This document shows positions 52,645 to 62,569 of a stretch of 64,000 nucleotides of DNA, in pieces. This DNA comes from Aeromicrobium ginsengisoli. Its GTDB lineage: Bacteria; Actinomycetota; Actinomycetes; Propionibacteriales; Nocardioidaceae. Below the pieces are notes generated by a model. It had not been told where the DNA came from and ran no database searches. It worked only from the letters and a program-made list of their open reading frames with translations. The position numbers and the translations under genes were made by a program. The stretch is taken from positions 806,001 to 870,000 of the forward strand of contig NZ_SDPQ02000003.1 in the NCBI RefSeq assembly GCF_004134905.2, given 5' to 3'. Every line of letters starts with the position of its first letter. Positions within the stretch are counted from its first letter, which is position 1.

Positions 52645-53448
52645 TCAGCTGAATCGCTGCTGGAACTCGCCGTACGAGATCGCGCCGTCGGCGAAGCTGA
52701 ACGTCCCGTGCTCGAGCATCTCCCGGCCGGCGTTCTCGACGAGGGTCAGTGCCGCGCGGGTCAGCGTGCCGCCGATGCTGATCCTGGCGACGCCGAGCTC
52801 GCGCAGGGTGGCCGCGTCGAGCACCGGCTCGACCAGGCCCGCCACGACATTCACGGGCGCGTCGATCTCGGCGGTCAACCGTCGGATCTCGTCGGCATCA
52901 CTCACGCCGGGCACGAAGATGCAGTCGGCGCCGGCAGCAACGTACTGCTCAGCCCGCCGGATCGTCTCGGCGAACGCGTCAGGGTGATTGGCCATGTACG
53001 TGTCGGTGCGCGCGTTGAGCACGAACGTGCCCTTGGGTGCGCTGCTCCGCGCGGCCTCGACGCGTTCGCGGCCGGCTGCGATCGGGATGAGCTCTCCGGG
53101 CTGGATCGCGTCCTCGAGGTTGCAACCGACCACGCCGACAGCGACGGCTTGGGTGATGGTGTCGGCGACGTCCTCGGCGGTGTCGCCGTATCCGGACTCG
53201 AGGTCAGCAGTCACGGGGCACTCGACGGCGTCGACGATCACGGCGATGCAGTCGAGCATCTCGGCGCCCTCCATGTGTGCGTCGGCGCGGCCGAGGCTGA
53301 ACGCGATGCCGGCACTGGTGGTGGCGATCGCCGAGAACCCGACCTGCTCGAGGATCCGCGCCGACCCCCCATCCCACGCGTTCGGCAGCAGGAACCCAGC
53401 GCCGGGTTGATGCAGGGCGAGGAAGGTGGCGGCGCGGTCATTGGTCAT
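52645..53448 (-). CDS. isocitrate lyase/phosphoenolpyruvate mutase family protein
   Basis: 267 residues from the ATG at 53448. The alpha/beta-barrel signature is LPNAWDGGSARILEQVGFSAIATTSAGIAFSLG, VTADLESGYGDTAEDVADTI (metal-binding Asp and the ESGYG loop), and GCNLEDAIQPG. The family includes 2-methylisocitrate lyase, oxaloacetate decarboxylases and PEP mutase relatives. The KKCGH motif of true isocitrate lyases is absent. A role in propionate use (from sterol side chains) is imaginable but cannot be shown. The gene is convergent to merR with 7 nt between stops. Confidence 0.82.
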   Translation of the reverse strand: MTNDRAATFLALHQPGAGFLLPNAWDGGSARILEQVGFSAIATTSAGIAFSLGRADAHMEGAEMLDCIAVIVDAVECPVTADLESGYGDTAEDVADTITQAVAVGVVGCNLEDAIQPGELIPIAAGRERVEAARSSAPKGTFVLNARTDTYMANHPDAFAETIRRAEQYVAAGADCIFVPGVSDADEIRRLTAEIDAPVNVVAGLVEPVLDAATLRELGVARISIGGTLTRAALTLVENAGREMLEHGTFSFADGAISYGEFQQRFS

Positions 53449-53537
53449 ACCCGCCAGTCTCGCAGCATGGGGGCGGTGACTCACTCGCCTTTCCTCGTCG
53501 GTGTCGGTGAGCTGATCGCCCATCAGGTCGAGGGATA

Positions 53538-53615
53538 GGCGACTGACGCACCGCCCCAAGGTGGACGGCGACTGACGCACCGCCCCCAAAGTGAACGGCG
53601 ACTGACGTTCAGTCC
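53538..53615 (+). repeat. 29-30 bp tandem repeat, 2.6 copies
   Basis: Units beginning GGCGACTGACGCACCGCCCC start at 53538 and 53567; a third, diverged unit starts at 53597 with GGCGACTGACGTTCAG and runs into the stop codon of the oxidoreductase gene. The first two end AAGGTGGAC and AAAGTGAAC. There are no spacers, so this is not a CRISPR array. The rest of the 160-nt gap 53449-53608 holds only a 23-codon frame (53467-53538) whose start MGAVTHSPFLVGVGEL resembles thiolase-type N-termini and may be a gene remnant. Confidence 0.7.
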
Positions 53616-54718
53616 CGCACGCCGCGATACATGCCGCGGCGGACGATCAGGCCCTGCAGCAGGCCGCGGATCGTCCAGGCCGGGAACCGGTACGCCCGAC
53701 CGTTGGGCGCGAACACCTCGAGGCCGTTCGGTTGGACCCCGACGACCGAACCCCACTGCCCGCGCCGCGGCTTGTAGTCGCGCAGCCGTCCGCCCTTGAG
53801 CGAGGCCCGGATGTTGCGCGCCAGCAGCGTGTCAGCACGGTTGCGGGCCGAGGTGCGCAGCGGATCGGTCGCCGCGACGTCACCGACCGCGAAGACGCCG
53901 GGATGCCCCGGCACCCGCAAGCTCGGATCGACGACCACGAAGCCCTGTTCGTCGAGCAGTGCTGGAGGCAGCCACGACGTGTTGGGCCGCACCCGGCCGA
54001 TCGTCCACAACACGGCGTCGGCGGAGTGGGGCGACTGACCGGTGCTCCAGGCGACCGGCTCGCCGGTGATCCGGTCGCAGTCGAACCCTTGCGGCACGAC
54101 GGCGCGGTGTCCCGGGTGCACGCCGACGCCGAGCTCGGTGAGCCGCCGCAGCAACGTACGGGCTGCTCTCGGGTGGTGGTGGGGGAGCAGGCGATCGCCG
54201 GGGAAGAACAGGTCGACCCGCGAGCGCGGCCAGGTGACCGCCGCGTTGAGCGCACTGCTCACCGCCGCCGGACCGCCGCCGATCACCGCGATCGACGACG
54301 CACTCGCCAGCCGCGCGTGGTCCGACGCCAACGAGGCGGCAACCTCATGGGCGGAGACCAACCCCGGCGGCCGCCAGAACCCGTTGGTCACACCGGTCGA
54401 GATCACCAGCACGTCGTACGGCTCGTCGAGCGCCGAACCGTCAGCGGCCACCACCTGAACGCAGCGGCCAGCGAGGTCGACCCCGGCCAGCGTGCCGTGG
54501 ATCGTGCGCACGCGATCGAGGCGGCGATAGCGGTCGAACGCGATCCAGTTGTCGCGCGCCCACTCGTCCGGCTGGGTCAGCCGCGTCCCGAGCTCCTTGC
54601 CGCTGACCAGGCCCGGCCGGGTCGAGATGCCGACCACGTCGGCGTGACGAGAGAGGTGGATCGCGGTCAGGAGTCCGCTGTCGCCAAGCCCGGCGATGAC
54701 GACCCGTGGTCGGGTCAT
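53609..54718 (-). CDS. FAD-dependent NAD(P)H oxidoreductase, NDH-2/FSP1-like
   Basis: 369 residues from the ATG at 54718. The first FAD site is RVVIAGLGDSGLLTAIHLSRHAD, with GxGxxG, and a second nucleotide site is SIAVIGGGPAAVSSALNAAVTW. VFAVGDVAATDPLRTSARNRADTLLARNIRASL is the C-terminal FAD block. The overall layout fits type II NADH dehydrogenase-like or ferredoxin reductase-like flavoproteins. It overlaps the DUF1295 gene (ATGA) and is therefore under the same KstR operator. It may supply electrons to the neighbouring reductase-like membrane protein. Confidence 0.8.
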   Translation of the reverse strand: MTRPRVVIAGLGDSGLLTAIHLSRHADVVGISTRPGLVSGKELGTRLTQPDEWARDNWIAFDRYRRLDRVRTIHGTLAGVDLAGRCVQVVAADGSALDEPYDVLVISTGVTNGFWRPPGLVSAHEVAASLASDHARLASASSIAVIGGGPAAVSSALNAAVTWPRSRVDLFFPGDRLLPHHHPRAARTLLRRLTELGVGVHPGHRAVVPQGFDCDRITGEPVAWSTGQSPHSADAVLWTIGRVRPNTSWLPPALLDEQGFVVVDPSLRVPGHPGVFAVGDVAATDPLRTSARNRADTLLARNIRASLKGGRLRDYKPRRGQWGSVVGVQPNGLEVFAPNGRAYRFPAWTIRGLLQGLIVRRGMYRGVRD

Positions 54719-55611
54719 GCGCCACGCAGACGCCGAGGCGGACGCGGTACGAATCGCGGCACCCGCGCGATCACCGAGGCGTACGCCGGACGGCGCTCCA
54801 GGCTGCGCTGCTCCATCATCGGGATGCTCGCGAGCTGGAACATCGCGTACATGCACGCGGCTCCCGCGAACACCCACCACGCGTCCGGGTCGGCGGCGAT
54901 GCCGAAGATCGCGAGGGAGACCCAGAAGCTGACCTCGCCGAAGTAGTTGGGATGCCGCGACCACGCCCACAGTCCCTGGTCCATGACCTGCCCGGGCTGG
55001 CGCGTCCGGATGAACCGGTGCATCTGGATGTCGGCCGTGAGCTCGATCGCCACCGCACCGACTCCCACGACGACCGCGAGCGCGTCGACCCAACCCAGGT
55101 CCCGGCCCGGGCGCGTCACCACGACGTACGCCGGCAGTGTCCCGAGGAACACCTGCAGCGTCGGGAACACGTGGATGCCCATGAGGTCGACGACGGCCTC
55201 GGCCCTGCCCGCCCGCTCGCGCACCATCGGGTAGCGCCAGTCCTCGTGGTGCAGTCCGGGGAACGTCTGGATCCAGTTGGCGGTGAGCCGCACCGCCCAC
55301 AGCAGGATGACCGCCATCGCGACCCAGCTGCGAGCGTCGTCAGCCGGCGTGCCCGACTCGATCCACCAGGCGAGCATCAGCAGCGGCGGGATGACGCTCC
55401 AGTACGCGTCGTAGAAGCTGGAGTTGTGGTGCATCCGGCTCGCGCCGAAGATCACGAGCGTCGCGATGAGGTCCGCGATCCACCCGTCGAGCCACAACCA
55501 GTCGGTCTCCGGACCCCACGCGAACCAGGCTGCGCCGGCGCCGATCGCCACGGCGTACGCCACGGTGACCCGCACCATCGACTCGGTCCTGCTCGCCTGC
55601 GTTGTGGTCAT
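54715..55611 (-). CDS. DUF1295 membrane protein, steroid 5-alpha-reductase-like
   Basis: 298 residues from the ATG at 55611 (MTTTQASRTESMVRV). About seven hydrophobic segments precede the conserved C-terminal block LWAWSRHPNYFGEVSFWVSLAIFG, the NADPH-binding mark of the steroid 5-alpha-reductase C-terminal family (DUF1295). A KstR operator lies 16 nt upstream, which supports a steroid substrate and makes a 4-ene or related double-bond reduction plausible. It is co-transcribed with the flavoprotein gene. This pair is not part of the mycobacterial KstR set I know. Confidence 0.8.
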   Translation of the reverse strand: MTTTQASRTESMVRVTVAYAVAIGAGAAWFAWGPETDWLWLDGWIADLIATLVIFGASRMHHNSSFYDAYWSVIPPLLMLAWWIESGTPADDARSWVAMAVILLWAVRLTANWIQTFPGLHHEDWRYPMVRERAGRAEAVVDLMGIHVFPTLQVFLGTLPAYVVVTRPGRDLGWVDALAVVVGVGAVAIELTADIQMHRFIRTRQPGQVMDQGLWAWSRHPNYFGEVSFWVSLAIFGIAADPDAWWVFAGAACMYAMFQLASIPMMEQRSLERRPAYASVIARVPRFVPRPPRRLRGA

Positions 55612-55626
55612 GCCGCAGACCGTACC

Positions 55627-55640
55627 TAGAACACGTTCCA
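55627..55640. promoter_or_regulatory. KstR-type operator before the DUF1295 gene
   Basis: TAGAACACGTTCCA fits TnnAACnnGTTnnA and lies 16 nt upstream of the DUF1295 start on the minus strand. A second site lies 54 nt to the right for the hsaA operon, so the divergent gap has one operator per promoter. Confidence 0.85.
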
Positions 55641-55693
55641 GTTCGCCAGCGTTCGGCATATCCGGTCTGCGCACGCTGCGATGGACGTAGCAC

Positions 55694-55707
55694 TAGAACG
55701 TGTTCTA
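55694..55707. promoter_or_regulatory. KstR-type operator before hsaA
   Basis: TAGAACGTGTTCTA is a perfect match to TnnAACnnGTTnnA, with the symmetry extending to ACTAGAACGTGTTCTAGT. It lies 36 nt before the hsaA start codon. It is the most symmetric KstR site of the window. Confidence 0.9.
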
Positions 55708-55742
55708 GTATTGGGGTCAGATCGAACTCCCAAGGAGCTGTG

Positions 55743-56908
55743 ATGACCCAGGCTGTGCTGGACGCCGTACGTGACCTTCTGCCGGCGTTCCGCGAGCGCG
55801 CGGACGAGACCGAGCGCTTGCGGCAGGTGCCCGACGCGTCGGTCAAGGAGCTGGAGGAGACCGGGTTCTTCCGGCTGCTGCAGCCCAAGCGCTTCGACGG
55901 GCTCGAGAGCGATCCGATCGATTTCTACACCGCCGTCAGCCTCATCGCCTCGGCGTGCGGCTCGACCGGCTGGATCTCCTCGGTCCTCGGCGTCCACCCG
56001 TGGCAGATCGCCCTGTTCCACGACGACGCGCAGCAGGCGGTCTGGGGCGAGGACACCGCGACCCGGCTCAGCTCGTCGTACGCCCCGACGGGCAAGGCGA
56101 CCGTCACCGACGGCGGCTACCTGCTGCAGGGTCGTTGGAGCTTCTCCTCGGGCTCCGCTCACGCCACGTGGGTCCTGCTCGGTGGCCTGGTCTCGAACGA
56201 AGAGGGCCAGATCATCGACTTCAAGACATTCCTCGTGCCGCGCGAGAAGTACGAGGTCGTCGACGTCTGGAACGTCGTCGGCCTGTCCGGCACCGGCTCC
56301 AACGACATCGTGGTCGAGGAGACGTTCGTCCCTGACGAGTTCACGCTGTCGATGGGCGACACCGGCCGCTGCCTCGGCCCGGGCCAGGAGCAGAACCCCG
56401 GCGACCTCTACAAGCTGCCGTTCCACTCGCTGTTCACCACGACCATCACGGCGCCGATCGTCGGCATCGCCCGCGGGGCGTACGCCGAGCACGTCGAGAT
56501 GCAGCAGAACCGCGTGCGTGCTGCGTACGCCGGAGAGAAGGCGTCGTCCGATCCGTTCGCTGCCGTACGCGTGGCGCGTGCGTCCAGTGAGATCGACGCC
56601 GCGTGGGCGCTGTGCATGGCCAACATCCGCGAGGAGCAGGCGCTGGTTGCCAAGGGCGAGAAGATCCCGATCTCGTTGCGGCTCAAGGTCCGCCGCGACC
56701 AGGTGCTCGGCACCCAGCGGGCGATCGACGCGATCGACGACCTCTTCGAGGCCTCGGGCGGCCGCGCGCTGGCCCAGGGTACGTACCTCCAACGGGCCTG
56801 GCGCGATGCGCATGCCGGCCGGGTGCACGCTGCGAACGATCCCGAGCGCGCGCTGCAGATGTACGGCATGGCGGAGTTCGGTCACAAGGTCGACCCGGGA
56901 ATGTACTG

Positions 56909-56909
<1 letters not shown>
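55743..56909 (+). CDS. hsaA: 3-HSA monooxygenase, oxygenase subunit HsaA
   Basis: 388 residues from the ATG at 55743, behind CAAGGAGCTG. It has the acyl-CoA dehydrogenase-like fold of group D flavin monooxygenases (LRQVPDASVKELEETGFFRLLQPKRFDGLE, SACGSTGWISSVLGVHPWQIALF, GGYLLQGRWSFSSGSAHATWVLLGG). The enzyme hydroxylates the phenolic A ring of 3-HSA at C4 to the catechol 3,4-DHSA, using reduced flavin from HsaB. The order hsaA-hsaD-hsaC-hsaB is the same as in Mycobacterium, and the stop overlaps hsaD by one base (TGATG). Confidence 0.93.
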
Positions 56910-58689
<1,780 letters not shown>

Positions 58690-58700
58690 GTGGAACGGCG

Positions 58701-59342
58701 GTGGACTCGATGACCGACGCGGACCTACCCGAGGGCATGAGCCCGGACGCTGCGGTGTCCTGGCCGTCCCGCGAGCTGATCGACTCCTACCTCGGCGGGC
58801 ATGACGAGATGTTCGCGTGGCGGCCCGGCGAGGTCGTCCACATCGACGGCGAGGCTGCGCAGGCCGCCGCTCGTACGTATCGCGATGTGCTCGGCCAGTA
58901 CGCCAGCGGCGTCACGGTCGTCACGACACTGATGGGTGATGTGCCGGTCGGGATGACCTGCCAGTCGTTCACGAGCGTGTCGCTCGACCCGCCGCTCGTC
59001 GCGTTCCTGCCGATGAAGACCTCGCGGGCGTTCGCGGCGATCCGCAAGACCCGGCGGTTCTGCGTCAACTTCCTCGCCGCCGAGCAGGCCGAGGTCTCCA
59101 ACGGCTTCGCGTCGCAGGCCGAGGACAAGTTCGCCGGCGTCGACTGGGAGCCAACGGACTCCGGCATGCCGCGGCTCGGCGGCATCGTCGGCTGGGTCGA
59201 CTGCGTCGTCCACGACGTGCACGAGGCCGGCGACCACTACCTCGTCATCGGCCGGGTCGAGGACCTCGGGCACGGCGACGGAGAGAAGCCTCTGCTGTTC
59301 CACCGCGGCCGCTACCGCACCGCAGGCGAGGCCTCGGAGTGA
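58701..59342 (+). CDS. hsaB: flavin reductase HsaB, partner of HsaA
   Basis: 213 residues from the GTG at 58701; the ATG at 58710 (MTDADLPEGM) is an equally good start. The flavin-reductase domain begins near residue 50 (RTYRDVLGQYASGVTVVTTLMGDVPVGMTCQSFTSVSLDPPLVAFLP) and includes RKTRRFCVNFLAAEQ and GDHYLVIGRVEDL. It passes FMNH2 to HsaA. The N-terminal about 45 residues are longer than in mycobacterial HsaB. A dispersed repeat overlaps the stop codon (59340-59361). Confidence 0.9.
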   Translation: MDSMTDADLPEGMSPDAAVSWPSRELIDSYLGGHDEMFAWRPGEVVHIDGEAAQAAARTYRDVLGQYASGVTVVTTLMGDVPVGMTCQSFTSVSLDPPLVAFLPMKTSRAFAAIRKTRRFCVNFLAAEQAEVSNGFASQAEDKFAGVDWEPTDSGMPRLGGIVGWVDCVVHDVHEAGDHYLVIGRVEDLGHGDGEKPLLFHRGRYRTAGEASE

Positions 59343-59361
59343 GCGAGCGCAGCGAGTGAAC
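59340..59361 (+). repeat. stop-codon-associated repeat TGAGCGAGCGCAGCGAGTGA
   Basis: TGAGCGAGCGCAGCGAGTGAAC begins exactly at the stop of hsaB. A near-identical sequence (one extra C, one substitution) begins exactly at the stop of the fused fadE gene at 40880. Two copies in register with a TGA suggest an element that enters or spreads through stop codons. Confidence 0.6.
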
Positions 59362-59375
59362 ACTATGGATCGGGC

Positions 59376-60851
59376 ATGACCCTCGGGCGTACGGCCGTCG
59401 TGATGGGCGGCAGCGTCGCCGGGCTGTGTGCCGCCGGCGCCGTGGCGCTGTACTTCGACGACGTCGTCGTCCTTGAGCGTGACGAGCTGCCGGCCGACGC
59501 CCGCCACCGTCGCGGCGTACCGCAGAGCAAGCACCCGCACTTCCTGCTCAACTCGGGGCGTCGTGCGGTCAACGCGTTGTTCCCCGGCTTCGAGGAGGAC
59601 CTCGTCGCCGCCGGCGGCCTGCACCTGACGGCGTCGATGGACACCGCGTACCTCGAAGGTCCGGGCTGGACGCCGCGCAAGCAGGGGGCGCTCGACATGG
59701 TCTACGGCTCGCGCATCCTCATCGAGCGGGTGCTGCGCGATCACGTGCGGCAGCTGCCCAACGTGACGATCCGCGAGGGCACCTCGGTCAACGGCATCGA
59801 CACGGCCGAGGGCCGGGTGACCGGCGTACGTTTCAGCGCTCCCGGTGGGGACGAGCAGGTCGCCGCCGACCTCGTCGTCGACGCGATGGGTCGCGGCTCG
59901 TCGGTCGCCGACTGGCTCGTCGCGGCCGGCTGGCCCGAGGTGCCGGTCAAGACGCTCGACGCCAAGGTGACGTACGTGTCGCGGTGGTACGACCTGCCGT
60001 CGGCGGAGGAGCGTTCGCCGAGCTGGTGGTGGCAGCACATGGTGATCATGCCGACGCAGGACAAGGGTGAGCACCCGCCCGAGCACGAGTTCCTGGTCAA
60101 CTTCTTCCCGATGGAGGGCAACCGCTCGATCGCCTGCATGGGGTCGTGGGGCATCGACATGCCGCGCACGGTCGAGGACTTCACGGCGTCGGCCGAGCGC
60201 CTGCGGACCCCGCAGTTCGCCGCTGCGATGGCCGCGTCGACGCCGACCTCCGAGGTGCACCTGACGCGGTCGACGGGCAACAAGTGGCGCCGCTACGACC
60301 TGCTCCCGAAACCACCCGAAGGCGTCGCGTTCGTCGGCGACGCGATCTGCGGGTTCAACCCGTTCTACGGCCAGGGCATGAGCGCTGCCGCGATGTCCGC
60401 CGTGCTGCTGCGTGACGCGTTGGCGTCGGCATCCGCGGTGGACCAGGCGTTCGCCAAGCGGCTGCTGGCCGCGCAGCGCAAGAACCTCAAGGTCGCCTGG
60501 GGCATGGCGATGGCCCGTGACCGGGGCTACGAGTGCGCGACGGGCACCGAGACCGTACCGGCGTGGCAGCGCAAGGCCCTCGCCGCGATGACCTGGCCGA
60601 TGTTCAACCTCATCACCGGCGCTTCGCGGGAGTACCCGGTCGTCGACGAGCACTTCGCCCGTGTCTTCAACCTCGACGAGTCGATCGGCGCGATGATGCG
60701 CAACCCGCGCGTGCTCTGGGCGCTGCTGCGCTTCAAGGTGCGGGCGACGCTGGGCCGGCTGACCTTCCCGTACGGCTTCGACTCGCAGCTCGAGCCCCCC
60801 GGCACTGACTGGACCCCCGGCGCCGCCGCGCGTGAGGGAGTTGTCGCGTGA
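59376..60851 (+). CDS. FAD-dependent oxidoreductase (p-hydroxybenzoate hydroxylase/geranylgeranyl reductase-like)
   Basis: 491 residues from the ATG at 59376. The FAD site is RTAVVMGGSVAGLCAAGAVALYFDDVVVLERD, with ADLVVDAMGRGSSVADWL as the second block and FVGDAICGFNPFYGQGMSAAAMSAVLL as the GD motif. This is the group of flavoproteins that includes geranylgeranyl reductases and aromatic monooxygenases. It lies 33 nt behind hsaB and overlaps the next gene (GTGA), so it may be an added member of the hsa operon. The substrate is unknown; a ring C/D or polar steroid intermediate is conceivable. Confidence 0.8.
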   Translation: MTLGRTAVVMGGSVAGLCAAGAVALYFDDVVVLERDELPADARHRRGVPQSKHPHFLLNSGRRAVNALFPGFEEDLVAAGGLHLTASMDTAYLEGPGWTPRKQGALDMVYGSRILIERVLRDHVRQLPNVTIREGTSVNGIDTAEGRVTGVRFSAPGGDEQVAADLVVDAMGRGSSVADWLVAAGWPEVPVKTLDAKVTYVSRWYDLPSAEERSPSWWWQHMVIMPTQDKGEHPPEHEFLVNFFPMEGNRSIACMGSWGIDMPRTVEDFTASAERLRTPQFAAAMAASTPTSEVHLTRSTGNKWRRYDLLPKPPEGVAFVGDAICGFNPFYGQGMSAAAMSAVLLRDALASASAVDQAFAKRLLAAQRKNLKVAWGMAMARDRGYECATGTETVPAWQRKALAAMTWPMFNLITGASREYPVVDEHFARVFNLDESIGAMMRNPRVLWALLRFKVRATLGRLTFPYGFDSQLEPPGTDWTPGAAAREGVVA

Positions 60852-61954
60852 GCGCCACGTGCGACGACGCGGCCGAGCAGGTCACCCGCCAGCTGGGCTT
60901 CGACTGCCACGACGTCAGCCCGGTCGTCTCGGTGCACAACCCGTTCGAGCTGGCCAGCTGGACGATGCCGGTCCTCGAGCTGCTGATCATCGGCGGCGCC
61001 GTCTTCGCCCTCGTGCACGCCCTGCGCCGCTTCCGTGAAGGCGATCCGATCAACCTCGCGCTGTGGTTCGCGCCGCTCGTCTATCTCTTCGTCACCGAGC
61101 CGCCGCTGTACTTCCCCGAGTGGTTCGGCCTCGACAAGCAGTTCGGCTTCATCTTCGCCCACAACATCTTCACGGTGCAGTTCATGTGGGACCGCCTGCC
61201 GCTCTACATCATCGCGATCTACCCGGCGCTGACCCAGCTGTCGTACGAGCTGGTGCGGGTCCTCGGGGTCTTCCGCCGCGGCGCCGTCGTCGGTTCCGTC
61301 GCCGTGGCGTTCGTCTGCCAGGTGTTCTACGAGGTCTTCGACCAGCTCGGCCCGCAGCTGAAGTGGTGGGCGTGGAACGACGCCAACCAGGACGTCAACC
61401 ATCCCGCGCTCGCCTCGGTGCCGATGAACAGCATGGTGCTGTTCGCGTCCGTGTCGTTCGGCGTGATGACCTGGCTCGTCGTACGCCTGTGCGGCACGCC
61501 TGAGGGTGGCCAGCCGCGCCGGGGCTGGTCGCTGACCTGGCGCATCGTGCTCGCCGGCGTCCTGGCGCCGCCCGCGATGAGCGTGTTCGGCATCCCGTCG
61601 AGCATCTTCGGCGGTGACACCCCCAACGTCACGGCGCAGGCCTGGGTCCTCGGCATCGAGCTCGGACTGATCTGGCTGGCCGGGGTATGGATCCTGGTCA
61701 CGCACCTGCGCCGCCGCGACGAGTTCGAGCCGATGACGCCGTTCGCGCGGATCTATCCCGTGCTCTACCTCGTCGTCATGGCGGTGCTCTGGCTGACGGC
61801 GCTCCCGGAGTTCCTCGACGCGACCAACGGCGTCACGTCCGACGGCACCCCGATCGGCAGCGGCCTCTACACGATCGCCTGCTTCATCGGGGCAACTGCG
61901 GTCCTGGCAGTGCTCCACACCACCCGCCGGCGCAGCGTCCTCACCGTGGGCTGA
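60848..61954 (+). CDS. polytopic membrane protein coupled to the FAD oxidoreductase
   Basis: 368 residues from the GTG at 60848. About eight membrane segments can be counted, starting with WTMPVLELLIIGGAVFALVHALR and including FAPLVYLFVTEPPLYFPEWFG, LPLYIIAIYPALTQLSYELVRVLG and a last pair near the C-terminus. The family is not one I can name with confidence; similar proteins seem to accompany actinobacterial steroid genes. The start is fused to the stop of the oxidoreductase gene, so the two probably act together, for example as a membrane-bound oxidation step or transporter. Confidence 0.7.
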   Translation: MSATCDDAAEQVTRQLGFDCHDVSPVVSVHNPFELASWTMPVLELLIIGGAVFALVHALRRFREGDPINLALWFAPLVYLFVTEPPLYFPEWFGLDKQFGFIFAHNIFTVQFMWDRLPLYIIAIYPALTQLSYELVRVLGVFRRGAVVGSVAVAFVCQVFYEVFDQLGPQLKWWAWNDANQDVNHPALASVPMNSMVLFASVSFGVMTWLVVRLCGTPEGGQPRRGWSLTWRIVLAGVLAPPAMSVFGIPSSIFGGDTPNVTAQAWVLGIELGLIWLAGVWILVTHLRRRDEFEPMTPFARIYPVLYLVVMAVLWLTALPEFLDATNGVTSDGTPIGSGLYTIACFIGATAVLAVLHTTRRRSVLTVG

Positions 61955-62025
61955 CCCGAACGATAAGGTGACACTCTTTCGGATCCCCGCACGCGGGGTC
62001 ACCGTTCAACTTTCAGGGGAATCAC

Positions 62026-62465
62026 ATGCAGAAGGCACTCTTCGTCGCGACCAGCAGCGTGGCGCTGCTCATGGCGCTCAGCGCACCGGCGTACGCCTCC
62101 AACGTCACGAAGACGGCCTACAGCTCCTCGCCGGTCTACGAGACCAACGCGAACTACACGCCTGCTCCGGTCGACTGGCACTGGGCAGGTCGAGTCAGTA
62201 CGTGGACTCCACCAACAACATCGTGGTGAAGGACTACACGAAGTACCGCGAGTACAAGGTCGTCGTGCGAAACCTGAGCGGGACGGCAGTGTGCTCCATC
62301 GACTCGCAGTCGATCGCGACATACGGGTCGGTGCGCAAGTACTGCTCGAGCCTGGCCGAGGACGTCAAGTACAAGTTGTCGTTCTATTCGCGAAACCAGG
62401 GCTCGTCGAACACGTGGTGGCTCGAGCCCAATGACGGTGCGAACCCGGTGGCGTTCTTCGCCTGA
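62026..62465 (+). pseudogene. small secreted protein gene with a single frameshift
   Basis: The ATG at 62026 follows TCAGGGGAATCAC and encodes a clear signal peptide (MQKALFVATSSVALLMALSA, cleaved after AYA). After about 55 residues (PAPVDWHWAG) the frame runs out at TGA 62227-62229. The coding pattern continues in the next frame from about 62190 (RSSQYVDSTNNIVVKDYTKY, then a two-Cys domain with CSIDSQS and KYCSSLAED) to TGA 62463-62465. Restoring one base gives an exported protein of about 145 residues. Real mutation, sequencing error and programmed frameshift cannot be told apart here; no slippery heptamer is seen. Confidence 0.7.
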
Positions 62466-62560
62466 CCCCAGAGGTCCGCTTCGATCGCGAAGGTGTTGCC
62501 GTCGGGATCCCGGACTGGGTGCACGCCGGCCGCCGCGTCAAGGTCGCGGCGACCAGCGGG
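62466..62560 (-). pseudogene. remnant of a glyoxalase/VOC-family gene
   Basis: On the minus strand this gap reads AAGVHPVRDPDGNTFAIEAD in one frame. RDPDGNTF.IEA is the standard C-terminal end of glyoxalase/bleomycin-resistance (VOC) proteins. No start, no N-terminal domain and no proper stop are seen, and it ends inside the 3' part of the frameshifted secreted-protein gene. It seems to be a leftover of a deleted gene. Confidence 0.45.
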
Positions 62561-62569
62561 CGCTGACCC

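Noticed and set aside
53538-53615. Possible CRISPR array
   Set aside because: The 29-30 bp units are directly adjacent without spacers, only two full copies exist, and no cas gene is nearby.
58725-60653. A 642-codon minus-strand frame opposite hsaB and the FAD oxidoreductase
   Set aside because: Shadow frame; no recognisable motif, and the plus-strand genes have full cofactor motifs.
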